Source: Flavobacterium sp. LPB0248 (GTDB taxonomy: Bacteria > Bacteroidota > Bacteroidia > Flavobacteriales > Flavobacteriaceae). Taken from it: a stretch of 64,000 bases of DNA. Position 1 is the stretch's first letter, and each line of letters opens with the position of its first letter. The stretch is from contig NZ_CP058246.1 of NCBI RefSeq assembly GCF_013388355.1, positions 372,001 to 436,000 on the forward strand. The letters run 5' to 3'. Position numbers and translations under genes: made by a program. The notes under the pieces are model-generated. The model was not told where the DNA came from. It searched no databases and saw nothing but the letters and a program-made list of their open reading frames with translations. This document shows positions 54,942 to 62,153 of the stretch, piece after piece.

Positions 54942-55865
54942 ATGATTAAAAATATAAAAAAGGTTTTCGCGATAATAACTCTATTCTCGGTATATGGAGC
55001 CTTTGCGCAGCAAGACCCACAATACACGCAGTATATGTACAACACACTCACCGTAAACTCTGCTTATGCCGGTTCGTTGGGGCATTTAGCTATAACAGGA
55101 ATCTACAGAACGCAGTGGGTTGGTATTCAAGGTGCTCCAGACACCCAAAGTTTTTCTTTGGATACACCAGTCGGAAAAAATGTAGGTCTTGGAATTTCAA
55201 TCGTAAACGAAGAAATCGGACCAACAGATGAGCAATATCTAGATGCCAATTTCTCTTATACCATTAAATCTGGAGAAAATCATAAACTTTCTTTTGGAGT
55301 AAAAGGAGGCGGACGTGTCATCAATATCGACTGGTCTAAAGGAAGTTATAAAGATCCCGATGTACAATTTCGTGAAAACATTACCAACAAATTCCTTCCT
55401 GTTATCGGTGCTGGATTGTATTGGCATGGAGAGAGAGATTATATCGGACTTTCCATTCCGAATTTTATGACCCGCGAACGTTATACTTACGATGATATCA
55501 GCGAAGATTTGGTCAATCAGAGAATACACGTTTATCTTATTGGAGGTTATGTTTTTGACCTTTCGGCACATACCAAATTCAAACCTGCTCTTTTCTTAAA
55601 ATATGTGGCTGGCGCTCCAATGATTGCCGATATATCTGCCAATTTTATGTTCAACAATGCTCTTACACTCGGTGTTTCCTATCGTACATCAGATTCTGTG
55701 AGCGGTCTTGTTGGAATACAAATCACACCAATGATTATGGCAGGTTATGCTTACGATTATACTACAACCGCTTTGCAGAATTACAACAGCGGTACGCACG
55801 AAATTATGCTTCGTTTTGAACTGGTTTCACGCAAAAAAGGACTAAAATCACCAAGATTCTTTTAA
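54942..55865 (+). CDS. PorP/SprF family T9SS membrane protein
   Basis: 307 residues from ATG 54942. Signal peptide ending AFAQ, then the family hallmark QDPQYTQYMYNTLTVNSAYA and GSLGHLAITGIYRTQWVGIQGAP, followed by a beta-barrel of alternating strands ending LRFELVSRKKG. PorP/SprF-type proteins are outer-membrane partners required for secretion and cell-surface attachment of type B sorting-domain proteins; SprF does this for SprB in F. johnsoniae. The gene starts 54 bp after the adhesin and is almost certainly its dedicated partner. It is followed after 12 bp by the PorE-like gene, forming one operon. Confidence 0.94.
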   Translation: MIKNIKKVFAIITLFSVYGAFAQQDPQYTQYMYNTLTVNSAYAGSLGHLAITGIYRTQWVGIQGAPDTQSFSLDTPVGKNVGLGISIVNEEIGPTDEQYLDANFSYTIKSGENHKLSFGVKGGGRVINIDWSKGSYKDPDVQFRENITNKFLPVIGAGLYWHGERDYIGLSIPNFMTRERYTYDDISEDLVNQRIHVYLIGGYVFDLSAHTKFKPALFLKYVAGAPMIADISANFMFNNALTLGVSYRTSDSVSGLVGIQITPMIMAGYAYDYTTTALQNYNSGTHEIMLRFELVSRKKGLKSPRFF

Positions 55866-55877
55866 TACGGATAGTCT

Positions 55878-57806
55878 ATGAAAAGAACAATTACTATACT
55901 CGCATTATTGGTTTTACAGCTGATTCATTCGCAAACCAAAAACAAAACTGCCGATGCTCTTTTTGATAAGATGTATTATGTTGAAGCCGCAAAATCGTAT
56001 GAACTTTCCATCAACAATGGAGATGCTTCCAAAGAAACACTTCAGCGACTTGGAGACGCTTATTATTTCAATACAAAAATGTCCAGTGCTTCAAAATGGT
56101 ACGGAAAACTGATTAATGAATATCCTAATGAAGTTTCCGCCGAATATCTATTCCGTTATGCACAATCACTGCAAGGAATTCAGAATTACGAACTGGCAAA
56201 AAAATGGATGAAAAGCTTCGCCGAAAAACAAAAATCGACCGATGCCAGAGCGAAGAACTTTTCGCTTAAAAATGTCACTCTAGAAGATATCGAAAATATA
56301 AAACCTTCTTTTATACTGGAGAATTTAGACATAAATACTGCTAATTCCGATTTTGGACCAATGTATTACAAAGGCGATTTAGTGTATTCCACTACTGCTG
56401 ACTCTTCGTATTGGAAAACAGATAAATACGGCTGGAACGATCAGCCTTATCTGAATATGCAACTGGGAAAAATAAGCGAAACGCAATCTAGTGTCACTTT
56501 CAAAGAACGTTTCGGAAAAGACATCACCACCAAATATCATGAAGCCTGCATTGCCTTTTCTCCAGACGAAAAAACAATTTACTTTACCCGAAACAACTAT
56601 AACGGTAAGCTGAAACGTGACAGCAAAGGCATTAATAACCTAAAAATCTACTCCGCAACGGCTGTAGAAAACCAAAATGGCACCACACAATGGACTGACA
56701 TTAAAGAATTGCCTTTTAACAGCGACAATTACTCAGTTGGACATCCTTCAGTAAGCAAAGATGGTAAAAAGCTTTATTTCGTTTCAGATATGCCAGGAAC
56801 AATTGGTTCTACCGATATTTTTGTAGTGGATATTTTGGGCAATAATCAATTCTCGGAACCCAAAAATTTAGGCGAAAAAATAAATACGACGGGACGTGAA
56901 ATGTTCCCATACATTACCGATCAAGCATTGTATTTTTCTTCTGACGGATTTTTAGGATTAGGAGGTTTAGACGTATTTGAAAGCCGAATAAATAATGGTG
57001 CTTTTGACACACCAGCCAATCTCGGAGCGCCTTTAAACAGCAATAGAGATGATTTTGGATATATCGTTAACGAAGCAACTAACAAGGGTTTTGTGTGCTC
57101 AAATAGAAAAACAGGAAAAGGCGATGATGATATTTACTCTTTTGAAAGATCGTGCAACCAAGCCATAAGCGGTTATGTTTTCGATGCTATTTCAAACAAC
57201 AGAATTGCAGGTGCTATGGTAACACTGAAAAACGCAAACGGGATAAAAGTGGCAGAAACCGTTTCTCAGCTCGACGGAAAATATGATTTTAATAACAATG
57301 TAAATTGTAATACTCCTTACACAATTGAGGTTACAAAAGACAATTATAACGCCAATAACAAGGCAATTGTTACCGCAAACAGCTCTGGAAAAACAGAAGC
57401 TCTTGTAGGTTTGGATCCTGCTTTAATTGCTAGGGAAAACGGGGTCCTGAAAATAAAAATCGGAATTATTTTCTTTGATTTAAACAAATCAGATATTCGC
57501 TATGATGCTGAAATAGAATTAAATAAAATAGTTCTCTTAATGCATCAGTATAACTCAATTGTTATAAAAATTGAATCGCACACCGACTCTCGTGCCAATG
57601 ATCAATACAATTTAGAATTGTCGGACAGAAGAGCAAAAGCCACAAGAGACTATCTCATTTCTCAAGGAGTTGCTCCCGAAAGAATCGAAAGCGCAATAGG
57701 CTACGGAGAAACTCAGCTAATCAATAATTGTTCTAACGGCGTTCCGTGTACAGAAGCGCAACATCAAGTCAATCGCCGAAGCGAATTCATCATAACAAAA
57801 ATGTAA
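55878..57806 (+). CDS. OmpA family protein with TPR and PD40 propeller (PorE-like)
   Basis: 642 residues: signal peptide (ALLVLQLIHSQ), TPR region (about 25-115; RLGDAYYFNTKMSSASKWYG), a PD40/WD40-type propeller (about 195-425; FSPDEKTIYFTRNNY, VSKDGKKLYFVSD, LYFSSDGFLGLGGLDVF), a carboxypeptidase-regulatory-like domain (about 432-505; ISGYVFDAISNNRIAGAMV) and a C-terminal OmpA peptidoglycan-binding domain (about 530-642; IKIESHTDSRANDQYNLELS, DRRAKATRDYLISQGV). This is the layout of PorE, which links T9SS to peptidoglycan. Here it is the third gene of an adhesin operon, so it may be a paralogue dedicated to this system. A 25-bp hairpin follows at 57869-57929. Confidence 0.93.
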   Translation: MKRTITILALLVLQLIHSQTKNKTADALFDKMYYVEAAKSYELSINNGDASKETLQRLGDAYYFNTKMSSASKWYGKLINEYPNEVSAEYLFRYAQSLQGIQNYELAKKWMKSFAEKQKSTDARAKNFSLKNVTLEDIENIKPSFILENLDINTANSDFGPMYYKGDLVYSTTADSSYWKTDKYGWNDQPYLNMQLGKISETQSSVTFKERFGKDITTKYHEACIAFSPDEKTIYFTRNNYNGKLKRDSKGINNLKIYSATAVENQNGTTQWTDIKELPFNSDNYSVGHPSVSKDGKKLYFVSDMPGTIGSTDIFVVDILGNNQFSEPKNLGEKINTTGREMFPYITDQALYFSSDGFLGLGGLDVFESRINNGAFDTPANLGAPLNSNRDDFGYIVNEATNKGFVCSNRKTGKGDDDIYSFERSCNQAISGYVFDAISNNRIAGAMVTLKNANGIKVAETVSQLDGKYDFNNNVNCNTPYTIEVTKDNYNANNKAIVTANSSGKTEALVGLDPALIARENGVLKIKIGIIFFDLNKSDIRYDAEIELNKIVLLMHQYNSIVIKIESHTDSRANDQYNLELSDRRAKATRDYLISQGVAPERIESAIGYGETQLINNCSNGVPCTEAQHQVNRRSEFIITKM

Positions 57807-57820
57807 AAAAAATATTTGCA

Positions 57821-57979
57821 ACACCCCAGCGGGGTGAAATATTTATAGAATTACGGTAAGAAAAATAGAAAAAGCTCCGGAGGAGCGACATATCTAGCTA
57901 AGAAATATGTCGCTCCTCCGGAGCTTTTTACTTTAAAATTTTATCCCAAGCTATAAATATTTCGCTTCTCCGAAGCTTT
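57821..57979. repeat. Two-hairpin interspersed repeat, inverted pair (copies 3a and 3b)
   Basis: 57904-57979 is a plus-oriented copy (ATGTCGCTCCTCCGGAGC, then CTATAAATATTTCGCTTCTC). 57821-57893 is a minus-oriented copy ending in a different palindrome (CACCCC/GGGGTG). Their inner arms, 57869-57893 and 57905-57929, are perfectly complementary over 25 bp with an 11-nt loop and a T run, so the pair should act as a strong transcript-ending hairpin after the PorE-like gene. Confidence 0.88.
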
Positions 57980-57984
57980 AAAAA

Positions 57985-58099
57985 ACCTCTTTTCGATACA
58001 TCCACTAGATATTCTATATCTAGCTTCTTACTTCTATAGTCTTACTTCTATAATCTTGCTTCTTTCATCTCTCTTCTTACTTCTCTCTTCTATACCACA
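57985..58099. repeat. Pyrimidine-rich imperfect tandem tract
   Basis: Several imperfect CTTCTTACTTCTATA-type units between the repeat pair and the FabZ-like gene. No gene or clear signal seen. Confidence 0.5.
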
Positions 58100-58513
58100 T
58101 TACTGAAGCTTCACACACATCCATTCGCCTTTCATAATCAATTTATCTTCATCAAAAGCTTCACCAGATTGTTTTATGATTTTTTCGCTTGTACGAATGT
58201 TTTTTACAACAAATTTAACGAGTTTATTGAATTCAACACCGCCAAAAAATTCCACTTTATCTAAGCTTACTAAGCCAAAAACGCCATCTGCGATTCCTAA
58301 AAGCTTTATTCCTGCACCACCACATTGCGCCATAGCTTCGATCAAAATAGTTCCCGGAACAAAATTAAAATCGGGAAAACTGCCCTGAAGCCAGGCATCT
58401 TTATCTGTAAATGTCTTTAAACCAATGATTGTGTCTGTTGTATAAGAAATAATTTCATCTACAAAGAGAAAGGGAGCACGATGCGGAATTAAATCTTCTA
58501 TTTTTTTAGTCAT
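58100..58513 (-). CDS. FabZ-like hotdog protein lacking the catalytic histidine
   Basis: 137 residues from ATG 58513 (15 codons shorter than the longest frame; MTKKIEDLIPHRAPFLFVDE is the usual FabZ beginning). Matches 3-hydroxyacyl-ACP dehydratases: IPHRAPFLFVDEI, VPGTILIEAMAQCGGAG and a following helix. In FabZ the block reads GHFPGxPxxPG; here it is GSFPDFNFVPG, so the catalytic His is Ser45. The active-site Glu59 is present. It may be an inactive or altered-activity relative binding acyl-ACP, perhaps related to the specialised dehydratases of flexirubin or aryl-polyene pathways, but no such genes are nearby. Single gene. Confidence 0.78.
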   Translation of the reverse strand: MTKKIEDLIPHRAPFLFVDEIISYTTDTIIGLKTFTDKDAWLQGSFPDFNFVPGTILIEAMAQCGGAGIKLLGIADGVFGLVSLDKVEFFGGVEFNKLVKFVVKNIRTSEKIIKQSGEAFDEDKLIMKGEWMCVKLQ

Positions 58514-58597
58514 GTCTGTAATTTTTAACAATGTACGAATCTGAACTGAAATAGACAATATTAAAATGGCATCTGTGTTAAAAGCAGGTTAAAATGT

Positions 58598-58629
58598 TAA
58601 AAAAAGGCTGACTTAAAAACAAGTCAGCC
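58598..58629 (-). terminator. Rho-independent terminator of the glycan-utilisation genes
   Basis: GGCTGACTT and AAGTCAGCC (58606-58629) with loop AAAAAC; on the minus strand a run of T residues follows. It lies just beyond the GH43 gene ending at 58658. Confidence 0.88.
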
Positions 58630-58657
58630 CACGTTATCAACTCTAAAATCACAAGTT

Positions 58658-59638
58658 TTATTCTGTTAGCAAAACAAAACTTTTCGCATCTGCTTTGATT
58701 TTATTTCCTTCAAAATCAATATCGATTATTGCCGCTTTTCTTGGAGAAACACCGCTATTGCTAAAATGCGTATGCAGCACATACTTCATTTTTCCGTTTT
58801 TATCATAGAAAACATCACCGTGACCTACTCCATTTACACCAACATCTTTTCTGCTGATTATCGGACTTTCAGCTGCTTTTTCCCAAGGCCCCATTGGACT
58901 TGTAGCTGTCGCATAACCCACTGCGTAATCGGGATTTCTAAAATCGTTTGCAGAATAAATCATATAATACAGGTTATTGTGCTTTAAAACTGTCGGACCT
59001 TCTGTAACCGGCCATGAAACATTCTGGCTGTTTTCCCACGGAAGAACACCAGAGATACATTCTTTAAGCGTTTCTTCTTTTATTCCAGAGAAATCATCAT
59101 TCAATTCAGCTACAAAAATTCGGTTTCCATTAGTCAAACGCACCTGATAAAGGTATTTTTTGCCGTCCTGATCAACAAAAAAGAAAGGATCAATCTGTTT
59201 GCCCGAATTAAACATTGAAGCCTTAGAATCGTTTTTAAATGGCCCAAGCGGACTATCGCTGCTTGCAATGGCAATATTCTCATCGGCAGTATAAATCATA
59301 TAAAACTTATTGTTGTTTTTAAAAACTTGCGGTGCCCAAAAACCTTTCGTTCCATAAGCGTCTCCCTTTTTTAATGCCAATCCATTTTGCGCTCCAACAG
59401 GACCTTTCCATTTTTTCAAATCGGAAGAAGTGTATACTTGAAAACCTTCTCCATTAGGAAAATCTCCTGTCGTCGTTCCATATAAATAATAAACTCCATT
59501 TTCGTAAAAAATGGTTGGATCTGCCAACAAGATTGGTTGCTCTTTTGAAGTCGTTTTTTTAACCGTTTCTTTATCTTGAGAACAACAAATAAAGGCACAA
59601 AACAGACTTAAAAGCGTAAAATACTTTTTTATTTTCAT
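58658..59638 (-). CDS. GH43 family glycoside hydrolase, lipoprotein
   Basis: 326 residues: lipoprotein signal (LFCAFICC, lipid Cys at 18 or 19), then a five-bladed GH43 propeller. The three catalytic acids are visible: Asp40 (LLADPTIFY), Asp150 (KQIDPFFF) and Glu213 (VTEGPTV). WAPQVF and MGPWEKA are further family motifs. GH43 enzymes are mostly alpha-arabinofuranosidases, arabinanases or beta-xylosidases; specificity cannot be told. It is the last gene of the minus-strand GH2-GH43-epimerase-GH43 set and, as a lipoprotein, probably acts at the outer membrane. Terminator at 58598-58629. Confidence 0.88.
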   Translation of the reverse strand: MKIKKYFTLLSLFCAFICCSQDKETVKKTTSKEQPILLADPTIFYENGVYYLYGTTTGDFPNGEGFQVYTSSDLKKWKGPVGAQNGLALKKGDAYGTKGFWAPQVFKNNNKFYMIYTADENIAIASSDSPLGPFKNDSKASMFNSGKQIDPFFFVDQDGKKYLYQVRLTNGNRIFVAELNDDFSGIKEETLKECISGVLPWENSQNVSWPVTEGPTVLKHNNLYYMIYSANDFRNPDYAVGYATATSPMGPWEKAAESPIISRKDVGVNGVGHGDVFYDKNGKMKYVLHTHFSNSGVSPRKAAIIDIDFEGNKIKADAKSFVLLTE

Positions 59639-59834
59639 TGTTAAACTTTTTATTTAATTAAATCAATTTAAAAACTAAAAATCAATTAGTTAAAACAACA
59701 CTATAGAAAACCTCTATGAAGCTAATTTTGATAAAAATCCGTTATTTCGCTTCAAAAAACTCCTTTTTATTTTTCACAAAAAAGTCTTTCGCATAACGCT
59801 TTTCAACTCCTAATTTCCAGCTCAAAACTCATTA

Positions 59835-61010
59835 CTATTTTGCCGAAAATTGATATAAAGAAACCGTATGATACTTCTCTCCTGCCTTTAAAGTTATTTG
59901 AGGGAATTTTGGCTGATTTGGCGCATCTGGAAAGTGCTGTGTTTCTAAGGCGAAAGCAGTCCTAAAATCATCTTTAGCGCCTGATTTAAAGGTATTTTTG
60001 CTTTGCATGAAGTTTCCGCTATAAAATTGTAGTCCAAGCTCTTCTGTATAAATATCTAAAGTAATACCTGAAACATCACCTTTAATCGTTGCCGCATGCA
60101 TAAATCCGTCTTTTTTAGCCCCATTAAGCACATAATTATGGTCATAACCTTTTCCGAATTTCAGCTGTTCGTCTTTGGTTTCTATTCTTTCGCCAATTTT
60201 ATGTTTTGATGTAAAATCGAAAGGTGTATTTTTTACCGATTTCAATTCTCCAGTCGGAATCAAACCTTCATCAACTGGTGTAAATTTATCTCCGTAAATC
60301 TGTAATTCATGATTTAAAATTGTTCCGCTTCCTTCTCCATTCAAATTGAAAAAGGCGTGATTGGTTAAATTGACAATCGTAGTTTTATCCGTTGTAGCTT
60401 CATATTCCATTTTTACCGTATGATCATCTGTAATAGAATAAGTTACTTTTACGTTTAAATTTCCAGGAAAACCTTGTTCTCCATCTGGCGAAGCATACGT
60501 AAAAACCAGCGTATTCTCATTTGTCTTTTCAGCATTCCAAACAACGTCTTGAAACCCTTTTACACCACCGTGTAACGCATTTTTCCCGTTATTAAGCGGA
60601 ATCTGATAGTGTTTTCCTTCGAGCGTAAATTTGCCTAATGCAACTCTGTTGCCAACTCTTCCGATTGTAGCACCAAAATAAGGTTCAGTTGAATTCTTAA
60701 AGCCTTTTACGCTATTCATTCCGACTACGACATCGGTTGGTTTTCCGTTTTTATCCTTAACCCATAAACCTACTAATCGCCCGCCATAGTTGGTAAAAGC
60801 AGCTTTTATATCTTTATTTTCGATCCAATACAAACTGACTTTTTTACCATCGATTATCGTATCGAAGTTTTTAGTCTCTAAAACCGTTTTTATAGAATCT
60901 GATTTGGTTTCTAAGTTTTCTTTTGAAGCTGTATTTTCTTTTTTATTGTCTTTACAGTTAAATTGGAAAAGTACAAGCAACAAAACTGCAGCAATTTGAA
61001 TATTTTTCAT
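59835..61010 (-). CDS. galM: Aldose 1-epimerase (mutarotase), lipoprotein
   Basis: 391 residues from ATG 61010, chosen because it gives a lipoprotein signal (VLLLVLFQFNC). Interconverts alpha and beta anomers of free aldoses such as galactose or arabinose. Family features: NYGGRLVGLWVKDK, GATIGRVGNRVALGKF, NALHGGVKGF, the catalytic-His region NLTNHAFFNLNG, GYDHNYVLNG and the base-Glu region ALETQHFPDAPNQP. Its exported location matches glycan-utilisation loci, where it treats sugars released outside. It lies 22 bp after a GH43 gene in a likely operon. The 195-bp gap before the next gene holds no further feature. Confidence 0.93.
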   Translation of the reverse strand: MKNIQIAAVLLLVLFQFNCKDNKKENTASKENLETKSDSIKTVLETKNFDTIIDGKKVSLYWIENKDIKAAFTNYGGRLVGLWVKDKNGKPTDVVVGMNSVKGFKNSTEPYFGATIGRVGNRVALGKFTLEGKHYQIPLNNGKNALHGGVKGFQDVVWNAEKTNENTLVFTYASPDGEQGFPGNLNVKVTYSITDDHTVKMEYEATTDKTTIVNLTNHAFFNLNGEGSGTILNHELQIYGDKFTPVDEGLIPTGELKSVKNTPFDFTSKHKIGERIETKDEQLKFGKGYDHNYVLNGAKKDGFMHAATIKGDVSGITLDIYTEELGLQFYSGNFMQSKNTFKSGAKDDFRTAFALETQHFPDAPNQPKFPQITLKAGEKYHTVSLYQFSAK

Positions 61011-61032
61011 TTTTATCTTTTTTGAAATGATT

Positions 61033-62055
61033 TTAATTTGACGGAATAGCCAATGGCATTCCTTCACTAACTGGTTCGCCCAAAACTGGAAAACCGTTGG
61101 CGTCCCATTCTATTTTTTGCATTCTTGGCGATCTTTTGTTACCGCATCCCTCTCCTGGGTTTGAATTGGCATGATACAAAATCCAGTCTTCCTTTCCGTC
61201 AGGAGATTTAAAGAATGAATTATGTCCCGGCGCGTAAACTTTGTTTTTTTCTGATTGTTTGAAAATAGGCTCAGGAGATTTCTTCCAAGCATTTGCATCT
61301 AGCAAATTATCTGTGCCCGTAAAGGTTAACAATCCTAAAGCATAGAAATCGGTCCAACAGCCGCTTGCAGAAAACACAATAAAGATTTTTCCGTTTCTTT
61401 CTAAAAACTGTGGCCCTTCGTTCACATTTACCTGTGGCGGATTCACCTCATCATGCAAAGCTCCGTGCGTTTCCCAATCGTTTGTTGGTGCAGAAATCAT
61501 AACGCGATCGCCATCAATCTCTAACGGATTTTTCATTTTGGCAATGTAAATATTCTGCTGACCGTTTTTGTCTCCTTCCCAGCCTGCCCAAATCATGTAC
61601 AGCTGTTTTTTATATTCAAAAACATTTCCGTCAATTGCCCATTTATCGGTTTTTGCAGCGATTTTGCCTTTAAACTCAAATTTCCCTTTAAACGGATCTG
61701 AAGATTTATTTTCTAAAACATACATCCTGTGATTGTTGTTATCGCCATTATCTGCCGCAAAATAGCAATACCATTTTCCGTTGATAATATGAAACTCAGG
61801 CGCCCAGATTTCTGCCGAATAATCGGTGTTTTTCGGCGGTATCCAAATCACTTTGCTTTCTGCATTTTTAATATCCGAAAGATCTTTTGTTTTCCACAAA
61901 ACCAATTTGTTTCCAAGTGTGTTCGTATAGTAATAATAGCCTTTGTAATACGTGCTGTAAGGATCTGCTCCCGATGGAAGGATTGGATTAGTGAATGTTT
62001 TTTGCTGTGCGAAACTTATCGTTGTGAACAGGAAAAGGATTAGATATTTTTTCAT
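61033..62055 (-). CDS. GH43 family glycoside hydrolase, exported
   Basis: 340 residues with a signal peptide ending SFAQQ. GH43 signatures: Asp31 (PSGADPYSTYY), Asp142 (KWAIDGNVFE) and Glu213 (NVNEGPQFL), plus IWAPEFHIINGKWY and GHNSFFKSPDG. The catalytic triad and length are typical of arabinosidase/xylosidase members; the subgroup differs clearly from the lipoprotein GH43 at 58658. It is between the GH2 gene (98-bp gap with a palindromic repeat) and the epimerase (22-bp gap) on the minus strand. Substrate: probably an arabinose- or galactose-containing plant polysaccharide, inferred from the neighbours. Confidence 0.9.
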   Translation of the reverse strand: MKKYLILFLFTTISFAQQKTFTNPILPSGADPYSTYYKGYYYYTNTLGNKLVLWKTKDLSDIKNAESKVIWIPPKNTDYSAEIWAPEFHIINGKWYCYFAADNGDNNNHRMYVLENKSSDPFKGKFEFKGKIAAKTDKWAIDGNVFEYKKQLYMIWAGWEGDKNGQQNIYIAKMKNPLEIDGDRVMISAPTNDWETHGALHDEVNPPQVNVNEGPQFLERNGKIFIVFSASGCWTDFYALGLLTFTGTDNLLDANAWKKSPEPIFKQSEKNKVYAPGHNSFFKSPDGKEDWILYHANSNPGEGCGNKRSPRMQKIEWDANGFPVLGEPVSEGMPLAIPSN

Positions 62056-62083
62056 TTTTAGTTTTTTGTTAGTCTTTGAATTT

Positions 62084-62140
62084 TCTCACGCAGATTTTAC
62101 AGATTTTTTTATCAGCGTAATCTGCCAAATCTGCGGGAGA
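62084..62140. repeat. Palindromic intergenic repeat (CACGCAGATT type)
   Basis: Arms 62084-62105 and 62119-62140 match at 19 of 22 positions. The left arm shares CACGCAGATT...CAGATT with 2518-2535. It lies between the GH2 and GH43 genes. Confidence 0.75.
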
Positions 62141-62153
62141 AATAAATGTAATT

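Noticed and set aside
59753..59834. Possible C-terminal protein fragment downstream of the epimerase stop on the minus strand (about 27 codons)
   Set aside because: Stop-free length is within chance for this base composition, there is no start codon after the epimerase stops, and no homologue is recognised.
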